This document shows, one piece after another, positions 13,601 to 25,323 of a stretch of 64,000 bases of DNA (positions within the stretch are counted from its first letter, which is position 1; each line of letters starts with the position of its first letter). Where the stretch lies: NCBI RefSeq assembly GCF_000002425.4, contig NC_037262.1, forward strand, positions 8,244,998-8,308,997, in the 5' to 3' direction. The notes beneath the pieces were generated by a model, which was not told where the DNA came from, searched no databases, and saw only the letters and a program-made list of their open reading frames with translations. A program made the translations under genes and the position numbers. This stretch comes from Physcomitrium patens (Eukaryota > Streptophyta > Bryopsida > Funariales > Funariaceae).

Positions 13601-14823
13601 CTCAAATATTAGATAATTTATGATCAAGGACGTATCTCAAGACATAACTTGGCTCTCAAAATGACCTATCGCGACCTTTCATACTGAACAATAACAAAAA
13701 TAAGAAAGCCTGACTCATATCAGTAGGAGTTTGGAATAAATGAAGAAGGATCGAACTATCTGCACCTGGGTATCCTCGTCTGCCAACTCGGAATTAGGAG
13801 GCCTGCTATCCTCAATCTTGCAGTACGACTCCTTGTTAACAGACATGTGATCCCAAAGCCTGCACCACCATTCCTACTGGATTACATTTTCGTGTTCGCC
13901 CATAATTTCACTTAACCAAAGCACATCAAGCAATGTTTCTTGCATGCAAGTACGAAGAAGTAACGAGGTCAAACCTATTCACTGATCAGTCCAATTAAGT
14001 TTTTTCAAATATACAACAGAACTACGAACTCACGTAAATAGTATAACTTCCTGGATTACTCTTACAGATGAAATTAAATGCAAATTAGCAAGAAAGAACA
14101 TACCAAGACACAAATGACTCGCTGCCTCCGCCTAGAAAAGCTTCAAGATCTTTAACAGCGTGCGACTTCTCCTTTCCATGTCCCACGAGCACAACCACAT
14201 ACTCCTGCACATCACCGCACTAATATTAGAGTCTTTAAAAAGAATAGAGGAAAATACATTACAGAAGGCAAAAATCTGCTGGAAAATGTTCAGGAACTTG
14301 TTGTGGGACTTCCACTCGTTTGCCCAAAATGCCCGAAGGAGAGAAAAATCATATCACGTCAACCCACATCCGTCTTCTCCATCAACGAGAAGAGCACTAG
14401 ACACATCCTAAAAATCAAGCATCCGTAACATCGGCAGACACTAACACTAACGCGGAAAACGAATGGAAGGACACTTCCAGAAAGAACCTCGTCTCTTAAA
14501 CCATGATCAGCTGCACCTTGAATAAAAACTGCCAAACTAAAAGTGACAGCTGAGACGTGTCCTGGATCACTCTTCATGAGAATAGCGTCATCTTGGGTAC
14601 AACAAATGCATGACCGAAAAACATTGAACCAGATACATAAAAACAAGAAATTGCACAAGCAAGCACCAGACATCTACAGAAGTACAATAAGTTAAAAGAA
14701 ACATACCACAAGCACATCATCCGTATCGTTTCCAATGTATTCAGACAGCTTCTCCTTCACACATTCCCTGAGTTTCGCTGCGCCACTGCTACTCAGATCT
14801 ATAGTAAACTTTGCTCCATCCAT
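10624..14823 (-). CDS. RNA-binding protein, PWI-like N-terminus plus PABPN1-type RRM
   Basis: Eleven exons: 14823-14707, 14204-14104, 13859-13766, 13448-13182, 13014-12855, 12646-12093, 11968-11860, 11754-11681, 11500-11394, 11250-11163 and 10977-10624. All introns are GT-AG, and the phases close to a 674-aa frame. Residues 1-~88 form a PWI-like helical domain with a WLWDHM motif near 73-78. Residues 157-187 are Arg-rich, likely a nuclear signal. Residues 432-460 are heptad-like (coiled coil). An RRM starts at RSVFVTN (486-492) and carries HFGGCGYVNRVTLL, very like the RRM of nuclear poly(A)-binding protein 2. Plants have uncharacterised proteins of this PWI plus RRM type, so a nuclear mRNA-processing or poly(A) role is inferred. 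Exon 6 could instead end at 12108, and exon 4 could start 3 nt earlier (CAGCAG acceptor). Confidence 0.85.
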
Positions 14824-16570
14824 GTTGATAAACTCCTCCTATCCTCAGATCCTCATGCTATATATTATTCAGTCGATGTTCAAGCACAAACCTTGCTCAG
14901 GATAACTCGCGAAATGGATTCCGTGTCGGTGGATTCTTGACAACACTCAACCTTCCAGCCCTGAATAGATGAGTTTGATGTTTAAGGTTTTTCTCCAAAC
15001 ACAAAGATCAGATCGACCCTGAGAAACGAAAATCAACAATCACAAGCAAAACACAATCAAATGATTGCTTCGTCCTTCCTTGGTCTCGCTTCCAATCATA
15101 TGAGGGAAGCAGTGAGATCGATCTGCCTTTCTTACGACCAGAAAGTGAAGCCCATCTGAAAATCTAAGTATCCACAGGATACGTGAACCAACAAATATAA
15201 TGCATTACACGGCCTCGCGCCAAAAACCAGTTCAATGCATAAAAAGTCGAGCGAAACTTCACAAACTAAAACATGAATCCCCTCTCCACCGAACCCAAAT
15301 AAACAAATAAATAAAGCACGATATTGCAGCTACGACTGTATTTCTTGCAACAATGCTCACAAGTAACAGAAACATTCCAGAAATACCGAATTTCCAAGAA
15401 AAGCACCCATTCCGCAAATAGGTAGGACCATAAACAACACTCTTTCTATTGGTAGAAACCACATCTGCATTTAATGCTGGTGTTACATTAACCATCACTC
15501 CTTCCTCCACCTAAGAATCGTTGGAGAACTGCATGCATGTAACACAAAGCTCCAGAACTTCCGAGGACCGAATCGATTGCTCAGGTGTGCTGTAAAAATA
15601 CATGAATTCTCAGCGAATTGCAAAATCCCAACCGTAGCCTTCCAGAGGAGTAAGTAAAACTCGTTGAATGGAGTCATTTAAATTAAGAATACAACAAGAT
15701 GAGCTTGCCACGGATAAAATCAATGACATCTCCCTAGATGCAACAAAATAACTGTCACACCTTCAATCTGGCGATAAGGCAATATCATGCGAGAAAAACG
15801 CAAAACAGAAGGAACTTGTGAAAATCTCCATGACATTATTACACAGGTCCCGCAATTTGTTCTAAACAGACCATTCCAGATAACTTACGACAACAACCGC
15901 CTAATCTACTCGCCATCATCCACTGATCACTAAAAAGTCTGCGCCAATGTCACTCAATCACATCAATTAGGCAATCCAGAACGAGGTCATCAATCCACCA
16001 TCGCGGTTGACCTCAACAGTCTTCACAGCGAGTAAAAACCCTAAAATCTCGCCACCAAGGCAAAAATAAAAATTCCACAAAGTGAACAACCGATGCAATT
16101 TGCAGGGACACCAGAGTTAGAAGGTTCACCAAGCAGGAGCGCCTTACGAGTCCTAGCGACAAAGGAAGGACAACGACTTGCAATTCCTAGCAAGCAAGAG
16201 CGCGACAACGAAGGAAGCGTGCGAGAAAGAAAGAAAAGAAAAAAAAAAAATCACTGAATGGATGCAAGAAGGTGGTCCGGAAGGCCTTAGAGCCAGAGAA
16301 GGTCGCTCACTCGGTGGGATGGACGATTCCGATCGTCGCTGTGCCTCAAAATCCGTGTCCTAGGGACGCACACACACGCACAGACAGGGGCAGAGCGTCA
16401 GGTCGATGGTGGGAAGTGATCGAGGTGAGCAGGAGGGACGGAGAGCGAGCGAGAGAGTGAGACCGCGGGACATTCGTTAGGGCTGGAGGCTGGAAGCGTC
16501 GTGGAAGTGTCACTGTGGATAACGCTTGGGGACTTTGGGAATCAATCGAGAACACTTGGGAAACATTTAG
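14824..16570 (-). promoter_or_regulatory. 5' leader and promoter region of the PWI/RRM gene
   Basis: This stretch upstream of the start codon is GC-richer than the intergenic DNA and has no coding signal. A CT-rich run on the minus strand (about 16365-16465) is typical of plant transcription starts and leaders. A telo-box-like AAAACCCTAAAA lies near 16035. One or more 5' UTR introns are likely, for example a donor after GAGCAAG near 14890, but I cannot fix them. The transcription start is probably near 16.4-16.5 kb. Confidence 0.4.
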
Positions 16571-16953
16571 GGAACTTATCGGGGACTTTGAGAACGGATT
16601 GAGATAGCAAAAACAAGATTATTCTATAGTTGTTGCTGTGCAGAGTTTTATGACATTTTTTTATTTTAGAGATTTTTCTATTTCGGTAACATTTCACAGG
16701 AAAAATATGGTTTTTTTAACCAAATGTATGTTACTTGTTTTGGAAAAATAATCATTGGTTTTTTTTTTTAGAATTTTAGAATTTTAGAATTTTGTGAATA
16801 AATACCAAATGGTGACGTGTAGGTATGTTTTATTTTCAAAGCCAATTAGTTGTGAATGTAAGTCTTTTTCACCCAATCAATAAAACCCTTGAATTGGCTT
16901 TTATGCTGATGAAGAGGATTTCACACAGCTTTATGATTTTGAGAGATGTGGAA

Positions 16954-17742
16954 ATATATATATATATATATATTTCTTCACAGTTTACATCATGGTTAAG
17001 GTGCATTTTTTTAAAATATATGAAATGCACCTTAAGTTTACTAAGAGGAAAGAAGGTTTCATAGAAATCAAAAAAACAAGTACTGCATTGAAGTACTGAT
17101 AATTAATAAATATTATTCTCTATTATATTTCCATAATTATAATCTATAAATTCGGTATTTCATATTTTATTTTATACTACACATATCAAGTGAAGAATTG
17201 GGCCTTTCATATAAATTTTATTTTATATTCCACGTCCTTTAATAATGTATGAAAATATAGTAAAATTTGAATCTAAAACGATTTGTACAAAAATAATTAC
17301 ATGATTGAAAAACTTACAAGGTTAATGCTTAATAACTTAAATGAATCCAAGTTTTGTACAACTTCAAGGCATTCTTTGTAACATACAATATATTTATTCT
17401 TCTTAAAAATTCACAATATCTCAGTGCTATGTATTTTCAAAGGGAATTCAAGAGTAAAATCAGCAAATTCTTTTATGTTCTTTACAATAAATATATCTTG
17501 ATTCTCAAAAATCATGTGATGTTGCAAAACAAGTACGATAATTAATTTATGTGCTTAAAATTGATAATGTTTCTTTATATAATTAAAACCTCTAAACATG
17601 GAATATAATAGCATCATTGTTCAAGGTTTTTATTATACATGAAATAAACATGCCTATCAAATAATAACTTACTCTAATAAATGTGAATTGAAATGTGAAT
17701 TGAGTTGTAATGAATGTGAAATATATATATATATATATATAT
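16954..17742. repeat. Two AT microsatellites
   Basis: (AT)n runs at 16954-16973 and 17721-17742 within AT-rich intergenic DNA; the sequence between them is not repetitive. Confidence 0.85.
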
Positions 17743-18430
17743 GTATTCAATTAGTTATTTATTTATTTATTATATAAAATAGCTTGGATAGAAGACAAAG
17801 AGGCAAAGAAGCCTTTTCATTGCCTAAACATGGGAACGAGAGAACATGGATGAACATGGAAAACACACAAGTTTTTGTGCCCAACAAGTTTTTGTGCCCA
17901 ACAACACATGTTTCTGCTAGTATAAACTTAATCTCCTAATATTTTATATAAAATTCTTTAAAACTTAAAATATTATTTTTTCAATTAACTTTTTATAACT
18001 TTCATATACCTAAAGAAGAATATCATAAGTAGCTTAAAAATCTATTGATTTTTTTTTAATACATATTGTTATATATTAGAATAATAACATTATCAACTAA
18101 AAGTAATAAAAATAGAAATAAAACAAAAGATTTAAACATCAATAGCTACAAGATTAGAAACAAGATCTAGTTTTTATTATTCTAAAACTAATGTTGATAA
18201 AATTGAAATATCACTTGTATTATTTTCTTCTTCCTATTATAGCAACTAGATAATAGGAAAAATATCATACATATCCTTGAAAAATGTTGAAATATCAAGA
18301 ATATCCTTGTATTCTTCATAATAGCAAATGTATCCTTCACTTTTGTCATAATATCAAAACTACCACTCCATGTGATAAGCAATTACAATTATTGTATTTT
18401 TAAAGTGCAATAGGGGTCCAACCTTCATCT

Positions 18431-18433
<3 letters not shown>

Positions 18434-18463
<30 letters not shown>
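18434..18463 (+). repeat. Poly-A tract (30 A)
   Basis: Uninterrupted run of 30 adenines. It could be a retroposon tail, but the sequence before it shows no LINE or SINE feature that I recognise. Confidence 0.9.
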
Positions 18464-18465
<2 letters not shown>

Positions 18466-19400
18466 TTGGCAATCTCTTGCACTTTTTGGCATAATAGGCA
18501 TGTGTCCCATTGTTCACCCAAAATTCCTTCATTCCCATTTAAGACACATTTGCCTATTGACAAATCACTTATTTTGTTTTTTTTCAAAGGAATTATTATT
18601 CTCAAAGAAGTCTCTGGATACAAATTCATGTCTACTGAAGTTGTAAATATTGATGTGGTCATTGCTAAACATCTTTGCGCTGATATTATTGAGTCTTGAA
18701 TTGCTCAATAAATTGTACTTTGATTCCAAGGTATTAGAAATTGTATTGCAGACATTGCCAATAATATGTATTTGAATAAGTTGTTGCTCTTGCTTCGGAG
18801 CAGTATCCGCCCTTGCAACAAGATTTTTAAATTGATTCAAAAGTATTGAATGAACTTAGAAGTACTGTTAAAGAGATTCTATTTAACTATTAAAATTTAT
18901 ATTTTTGAATCCTTAAAACATTTATATTTTGGTGTATTGACAATATCTAACAGATGTCTTTATAACATTCTAAGTTCCTTGACAAAAGAATTATGCTTAA
19001 AAAGAAAATGGTCAAAGAAACTAATAAACCACTCCACTTTAGATTCTATTTTTTCATTTCATGTGTATTTTTAAATAATATCTGTAAGGCAAGCCCTTTA
19101 AGATACCATAAAACTTAATCAAAGGATATTAGATTATTGTCCATACATCTAAAGGCAACCAAAAGTGTAAATTATTTGCTGATATTTACAATTTATAGCT
19201 ATGATTTGCTCACTAAAAAAGTTCAAGAACCTACGATTTTCGCAGTTTTGGCACCAAGGACATGTCTACTCAAGAAAAAATTGGACCAGATAAATTGGAT
19301 TGGACAATTCTGAACTGATCAGACAAGCCGAAAGTCATTACATTACATGTCTTAGTGCACTTCTAAGTTGACCATTTGCCCATTTTCAAGTAGAGTTATG

Positions 19401-20416
19401 CAAAATGTGCTTGACCAAACAGCCATCTTGTGAAGTGGACCTTCCTTGCCATTCAAGCAAATACCAGCAGATGTTTTTCTTATCAGATTCTACAAGACCG
19501 CCACAGAGCTTTTATTATCGGTGGCAGTGCGCGTGGAAAGATTCTTGTCAAAGTTTCTTACTCATCCAATCGATTCCTCACGTGTGAACTGATTTCGATG
19601 AGAATCAACCAAAGTTTCGGTGCACAGCGTCTACCCAAGCCACCACCCCGCGCGATAACGTCCAGGGTTTAGGGTTCTGTGTACTTCGCATCAAAACCTC
19701 CATTTGTTCTCACAAACCTCCACAGGATCGATCAAGCATCCTCCCCATTCCGCTTACAGCAAAGTAGGATCAGTGGTGTAAAAAACCCATCTCAGCTGCG
19801 GTTCAGCTCCGGGTGCGGACGATGTTGTATCCATGTTTGCATTGATCCGCTCCTGCCAGCGCATCGAATTGTGGACATCCTGTAGGAACCCATGAACTCC
19901 CGACAGTGTTTCGACCTTTCCACAGTGCCCGACAAGTGTCCGACACAGCATTGCCAGACACTGTGGCGTTGAACCTTCGCCACAGTGTCCGACACAGCAT
20001 GCAGACTTGCTAAGATCCAAAGCTCACAACCAGATGGTTTGGAACCGATACGATTACGAAAATCACCAAACGGTTGACTCATGTTGAACACAGAATGGAG
20101 GGATTTTGTACCCATTTACACAATGTACCGCACTGTACACACCGAGCTCTCTCTGAAAGCCTGACAGTCACGCACGTCAGGACGGACGGCAGAGCTACAG
20201 CATTCGGCAATCAGCAACTGTAAAACTTGGTAGCCATAATGACTCACATAACTGTTTCTGCAAAGCAGATGGAGGAATCCAATGTCTGCTCTGACGCCGC
20301 ACATCCATTATTCTATACACCACACTGAACACCATGCAGTATATGAACACCCAGTATGCGTCAACTACACTCTTGGGCTCTCATACACGCAGCTCGCACG
20401 TCATCTTCGCCGATCT
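19401..20416. other. GC-richer unique region, no assigned gene
   Basis: Base composition rises sharply compared with both sides. There are short overlapping frames but no recognisable product. It contains a telo-box-like GGGTTTAGGGTT at 19665-19676. It also has a 16-bp direct repeat, GTGTCCGACACAGCAT, at 19936-19951 and 19985-20000, with a weaker third version just upstream. It lies immediately downstream (minus strand) of the broken ORF at 20417-20920 and may include its 3' UTR. Confidence 0.35.
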
Positions 20417-20920
20417 TTAAGCGTTGAGAATGTCTTCCTCCTCCTCTTGGAACTCGGGGCTATCCTTCTCGATGGCAGTGACGTTGTTGTCGGATTGGCG
20501 TGACAGGGTCAATCCCAGAAGCCGCATTCCTTCGAGCTCGAGAGCGGCCATGCGTTTCTTCCTCTCATCTCCGCTCTTCGCCCATTGCCAGAGGGAAGTG
20601 TACCTACAGTACACATGCGCGTGGTGGAAATCGAATGTCCTCTTGGGATAGTAAGCGGCGACTACTGTCAGCATGTAGAATACCGCCTCGTAATTGTCGA
20701 CGGAATTCTTCTTGAACTTGGTTGCCGTCTAGCGAGCCGAATCGTCCATCGCTTCTCTGGTTATCTCATCCGAGGCCGCAAAGATCTTGATCTGCTCGGG
20801 GGTAATGGTGAAGACTGCCGAAATCTCTAGCCAGGCGAGGAAGTCTTCATTCCTGAATTGCTTGGCCAACTCCAGCAGACGCTGAGCAGGAATGACGACA
20901 GTAAGGCCGGATGCAGCCAT
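20417..20920 (-). pseudogene. Unrecognised 167-codon ORF broken by one in-frame TAG
   Basis: An ATG at 20920 opens a frame of 63 codons ending in TAG (20729-20731). Without any shift, the same frame continues for 103 more codons to TAA at 20417. Both halves look like real protein: GC-rich third positions, a helix-rich N-terminal part (LLELAKQFRNEDFLAWLEIS), a basic central part (KFKKNSVDNYEAVFYML, YYPKRTFDFHHAHVYCRY) and an acidic tail (EFQEEEEDIL). No GT donor near the stop would let splicing remove it. I recognise no family. It is either a recently inactivated gene, a sequence error, or a readthrough case. Confidence 0.5.
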
Positions 20921-21915
20921 GTTTCAGCAGAAGAACTTCCAGCCCCACACGACAGCAACGCAACTGTTCACCAGAGATATCCCAGATGAGCCTCGGAGGC
21001 TAGGACTTCTAATGCTAACAGCGACCTGTTATTGCATACGAATGGGAACGCAGACGACAAACTCAGCGTACTAACACGATCACCTCTACGAAGAGAGATT
21101 TGGAGCTTGCATGCAGCAATGAGAATTTGGGACCTAGATCAGAGCAAGCTGTGGCGCCACCATGACTAATTGGGGAGAATGATCATCCGTTTATGAGGAA
21201 TCTACTCGGGAGTCCCGACGATGTGCTGTTCATCTTGTTTGAATCACTCGATTGTTCATCCGGGAGCATCCTCAGGCAGCTCGAAGTAGGAACAGCCAAG
21301 TGGAGACGATCGAGCTAGCTGTCCGCATCTTAGTAGCACGTTAGCCACTTCTGCCTAAGATCTTCCTCATCCAAGAAAAATATGACACTCGCTCCCTTGT
21401 TACCCGGTTTACTCCCTTCCACATTGATTGCATGCGTCGTGGATCTCCTTTGCGATGGCGTTCACAATGCTACAATCCGTTCAATGAGGACCTTCATTGA
21501 GGGTGCATGGTAACTCGTCGTCAATCTAAGACTATGTGCATGAGGGAGCAAGGTAACTCGTCGTCTCTCGGGGCATTCTTCGGCGCACGCGGCGCAAGAT
21601 GTAGCGGGGTTAACTAAAAGTGAGCTACTGACTCGGGTTGGTCTGTAACCTGGATTTCAAGTACACACAGAACACCACATGCTCCAGATCAGGCGATCCG
21701 AGCCGACAAGATTTCTCCCGAAAAACGCGGCCACTTTTAGTTCACCGGAATTCAGCTGCAGTTCATCGGATTTGAAGTAACTGGATGCACGGTCGAGTAG
21801 AAATGTTGAAGAAAACGATCGAGAAGACAGTCTTGGAGCGATTTCGCGGAACAGGTTCGCAGCTCGCACTCTGACCTTTATACTTCATCCGTCCGACATC
21901 CATGCATACACGAGA
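20921..21915. other. Unique GC-richer DNA upstream of the broken ORF
   Basis: Probably the upstream region of the 20417-20920 ORF. A 70-codon frame at 21657-21869 (-) starts with GTG and looks vaguely like an organelle presequence, but it has no ATG or splice support, so I do not call it. Confidence 0.3.
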
Positions 21916-22268
21916 TGTTGGGTAGTAACACACAAAATTGCGGGCAATTACACACGGTTAAGGGGTTAGGGCTTATTAAAATGTTCTGGTGCGAGGAGCT
22001 TTGGGGATTTTCTGTTTATCTAGTAGTAGAAACTGTGAGGTTTCTGAATAATGATAAACTCAAGAACTGTATCAAGCATCATCAGGACTTTATATTACAT
22101 CGAAAGAGACCTGATTATGTACTAGCTTGGACTAGTAGTAATCGGATCTGTGCTCAATAGGGTTCTTTGCCAGAGGACTCCTTTAGACCAATCTATGTCC
22201 TTAGGATACCTTGATTGATATCCTGATTTCCATATACTTGGAACACCCTGATGAGTATAACTTCAACA
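21916..22268 (-). repeat. 3' LTR of a Ty1/copia element
   Basis: A 353-bp block bounded by TGTTG and CAACA. On the minus strand it is preceded by a polypurine tract, AAGGGGAGG, directly before TGTTGAAG, the usual copia arrangement. It lies downstream of copia RNase H remnants on the same strand. The 5' LTR partner is not in the window, so the target duplication cannot be checked. Confidence 0.65.
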
Positions 22269-24235
22269 CCTCCCCTTACTCAAAGGTGTATCTTAAGTGT
22301 ACATACATATTTTTTGAGCCTTTTCCAGCAGAAGCAATAGTAACCATAAGAGTTGAGGAGCAACCACTATTAGTCTCCCTGCTTTAGTTTCTCACTGATA
22401 ACTTTTTTAATGCTCTTGGTGATATTCCGTGAATAGTTTTAAATTTATTCTTACTAATACTGATTTGTAGCTCGTCTCAATGGAAGAATTTCATCTTACG
22501 CGTATGGACCAAGTGTCTCTTCCTCCGTCAAGCTGGGTGTATGATGGTGAATTTATCTTCAATCACTGTAGTCTAGATTCTGAGGCTACCTAGAATGGTT
22601 TACCATTTTCCTATCAGAGAAGCTTCACTGTAACACCTGATGCTGATGGCCCTTCACCCTTTATTGAATTTGGGTTGTGAACACTACTGCCCACAATTCC
22701 AAATTCTGTTCTGGTTGATATCGTAAGGTCCAGACTAAACTTTCATACTTCGCCATCACTCTTACACTCTCTACAATTGGCTAGCAGATCTTGGAGGAGA
22801 TATGTAGACACTTTAGTGGAATGGGCTGCCTTAAGATGTGTGAAGTTGGATACACATGGATACTTGGAGTATGTTAGAAAAATAAGATGAACTAATTTTT
22901 CATGTGAGGAAAGATTTTTACTTAAGATAGAAAGGTTTGAGGATCTACTTTGAGAAGATTTAGGATATGATAGGGAGCATATAAGTGAAGGAATCCATGA
23001 GATAGAGGAGAACAAAGACTAACTATTAATTTCTCCTTTATGAAGTTAAAGGAAGGTATTTGGGACACCACAATGATTTTCTAGTAAAGGTGGATTATAA
23101 TCGATGGCTTTGGCTTGAGCCATGTTACATAATGCTAGTTTTTGCCTAAATGCTGAAACTTCACTTTCTCTAGTGCCTTTGGGAGGATGTCAGCTACTTA
23201 CTTTTTTATGTTGACATACCTTACATCAATCTCTCATATAATAATTTTCTCTTCTGATGAAGTGATAATGAGTTTCAATATGCTTAGTCTTTGCATGATA
23301 AATTAGATCTTTAATAATCTTAATGTAGCTTTCATTATCAACAAAGATTGTAATAATTACATGATATTTTTTGATTGCTTCTAGGAGTGATTGGAGCCAT
23401 ATTGCTTCTTTAGCTCCCTCCAATAAGGATTTACACTTTGCTTCTATAGATGAAAGTGCAACAATGGATTACTTCTTGGAGCTCCAAGTTATAGGTGTTG
23501 ATCCTAGCAAAAATACGTAATCTGATGTGGATCTTTGATTAGAGCAGTCTTTAGTCTAATTAGAGTTATTATGTCATGTGATGTCGGTGGAGTCACCTTC
23601 ACAATAAAAAAAAATACTATAATCCTTTATTGCAGATAAATATTGAATAATATGTATTAGTGCATCTATGTTGGATTTTCTTAAATTATTTAGAAATCAA
23701 CTTAATATGTTAGTAGCAAAAGAAAAATCTAGCTAGATTTGTAGTTACAATAATTTTTTAATTATTCTTTGATATGAGATGGTATTGCATGGTTCAACTT
23801 CTTCCTTAAGGCTTAGTTATAGTTTTTTTGGAAAGGGTGTTTGAGCCAACAAACATCTAGCCATGTAGAATTCATCTAATAAGGTTGGAATATATGCAAT
23901 CTAAAATATGAAGATTCCATCTAAAAGGAGAAAAAATTCTACTTCCAAATAGAAGTTTAGTAAGTCTAGATTAGTCATTTAAAATCTTTGCTCTAATTGC
24001 TAAATCAATCATTTAGTTTGTGTGTTATTATTCCTTGTAATCAACAAGTCATCCACATACAATATCAAAATGACTAATTGTGGCCCATTACTTAGATGAT
24101 ATAGATTATAGCCAAATTTTGCATGGTGTAGTTTCTAGAGTTGCAAGAACTTAGCAATATTAGTTTACCATGCTATTGAAACTTGTCAAATATCATATAG
24201 CCTCCAAATCAATTTGCATACTTTATGCCCCTTCA
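22269..24235 (-). pseudogene. Ty1/copia pol remnant, 3' part (RT end and RNase H)
   Basis: Minus-strand reading shows copia landmarks. Near 24040-24070 is ILYVDDLLITRNN (RT catalytic YVDD). Near 24180-24230 is HKVCKLIWRLYDI, the equivalent of copia KVCKL-SLYGLKQ. At 23226-23423 is an RNase H fragment with EAIWLQSLLEAI, VDNESYIKI and HAKTKHIETHYHFIR. Stops and frame changes are common, so it is dead. The ~0.9 kb between RNase H and the LTR has no recognised content. The reading jumps from 24235 to 30573 across the gypsy insertion. Confidence 0.8.
24231..24235. other. Target-site duplication CTTCA (left) of E1
   Basis: CTTCA directly before the TGTCAAGG start of the left LTR. It is identical to 30568-30572 directly after the right LTR, giving a 5-bp duplication inside copia RT. 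Confidence 0.95.
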
Positions 24236-24765
24236 TGTCAAGGACAAGAACTCGATGAAAGCTAAAGAGTAAGTGAGACTTTTCTCAAAAAGAAATAGGA
24301 CAAAATAGAAATATGTATATTAAGAAAGAAATTGGAATAGCTATTGCCAAAATACAAGAAAACTAGAGACCCTTGAAACTAGACTAGAAGCAAGAAAGGA
24401 GTTGACAAGAGTGAAGAGGGCTTCACTCTTGCCTCTATATATACTATCTAACTAAAAGCCACGTGGCGATGTTCTATAAGACCTCCAATATATGTTGACT
24501 TTCTAGGCCACATGCCTTTGCTTGCAAGGCAAGTTTTCTATGGATGGACCACGTAGTTAGCTTGTTCTTTAAGCTTCCAACATGCGTGGCACATGGCTAA
24601 CTTGTTGACCAAGTTTCTAACCTAAAAGTCAACTATAGACTCCTATAAAGTCAAAGCAGCGTCTATGAAGCTTCTAAAAAGCTTCTCTAGAAGATATTAC
24701 ACAATTAACCTACTTTTACATACTTTTATCTATTCATATAGGTAATTATATATATGTCCGTGACA
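24236..24765 (-). repeat. E1 3' LTR (530 bp)
   Basis: Begins TGTCAAGG and ends GTGACA on the + strand. On the element strand it reads TGTCACGGACATA to CCTTGACA. It contains GAAGCTTC at 24667-24674 with further TTC/GAA blocks up to 24692, and a TATA-like TATATATA near 24437. Confidence 0.95.
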
Positions 24766-24780
24766 TTACCCCCCCTTCTA
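24766..24780 (-). other. E1 polypurine tract
   Basis: On the minus strand AGAAGGGGGGG then TAA lies immediately before the TGTCACGG start of the 3' LTR, the position expected for the plus-strand primer in reverse transcription. Older copies keep decayed versions of it. Confidence 0.85.
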
Positions 24781-24806
24781 GGGACGAGTTCCACGAGGAG
24801 CGGTGA

Positions 24807-25229
24807 TTATATATTGAGAAAATCTAATATGCGGCGAATTGTATTTGCTACATACTCTGATCTTTGTTCTCTTCGAAGATAGTTGATGGGTCCTCTTAGC
24901 CATCGATAGTGTCCCATTCCAGGGCGAGAAGACCACCCTGTTATTTGATCACTGTTGAGGCCTTCATAACTTCCTTCAAATAATATATTTGAAACACCAT
25001 CAGGAGTCGTTCCTATCTCCAATAATATCACCAAACATCGAGAATCTCTTCCAAGGTCGTGATACCAAACGCGTTGTATCTCACCATCTATTCGAGGAAG
25101 AACATGTCGTTCTTGAGGATCTTCATCTCGGTTGCGTCGTCTTGAAGGTTGTGACAATTGCAATGTCTCATCCGGTAAGTCAGCAAACGAAGGTTCTTGA
25201 GTTGAATCCGCTGGTTGTTGGCTCTCCAT
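24807..25229 (-). CDS. ORF3: extra 140-aa ORF between pol and the 3' LTR of E1
   Basis: ATG at 25229, stop at 24807, 94 nt after the pol stop. The protein is polar and Arg-rich, with an SRRRNRDEDPQER segment near residues 30-42. Its C-terminal half contains RCLVILLEIGTTPDG, GHYRWLRGPINYLRREQR and a helical tail RRILDFLNI. It has no signal peptide, membrane segment or zinc motif, so it is not a classical envelope protein. Collinear copies of exactly 423 nt occur in E2 (44942-45364) and E3 (7430-7852), and degraded ones in E4 and E5, so it is a stable part of this family. The function is unknown; an accessory role in the element's life cycle is only a guess. The bases before ATG (GACGCTAATTAG) could act as a splice acceptor. 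Confidence 0.8.
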   Translation of the reverse strand: MESQQPADSTQEPSFADLPDETLQLSQPSRRRNRDEDPQERHVLPRIDGEIQRVWYHDLGRDSRCLVILLEIGTTPDGVSNILFEGSYEGLNSDQITGWSSRPGMGHYRWLRGPINYLRREQRSEYVANTIRRILDFLNI

Positions 25230-25323
25230 CTAATTAGCGTCACAAATGCAAAGAAGTTACAAACAAGGATAGGAAATTGAATGTTATCTTGCCTCAATCT
25301 TGTCTCTTTTATAAGAGAGGTTT

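Larger units (their letters stand above)
16571..19400. other. AT-rich intergenic region
   Basis: No gene supported. It contains simple repeats at 16954-16973 and 17721-17742 (AT dinucleotide) and a 30-base poly-A run at 18434-18463. Open frames around 18429-18840 are short and overlap on both strands. The sequence at 18466-18700 reads fairly protein-like on the + strand, but I recognise no family and no splice context. Confidence 0.5.

Noticed and set aside
21657-21869. 70-codon frame resembling an organelle presequence
   Set aside because: Starts with GTG, ends in low-information sequence, and has no continuing exon that I could find.
24807-25229. ORF3 as an envelope gene
   Set aside because: Position fits, but there is no signal peptide, transmembrane segment or cysteine pattern, and it is too short.
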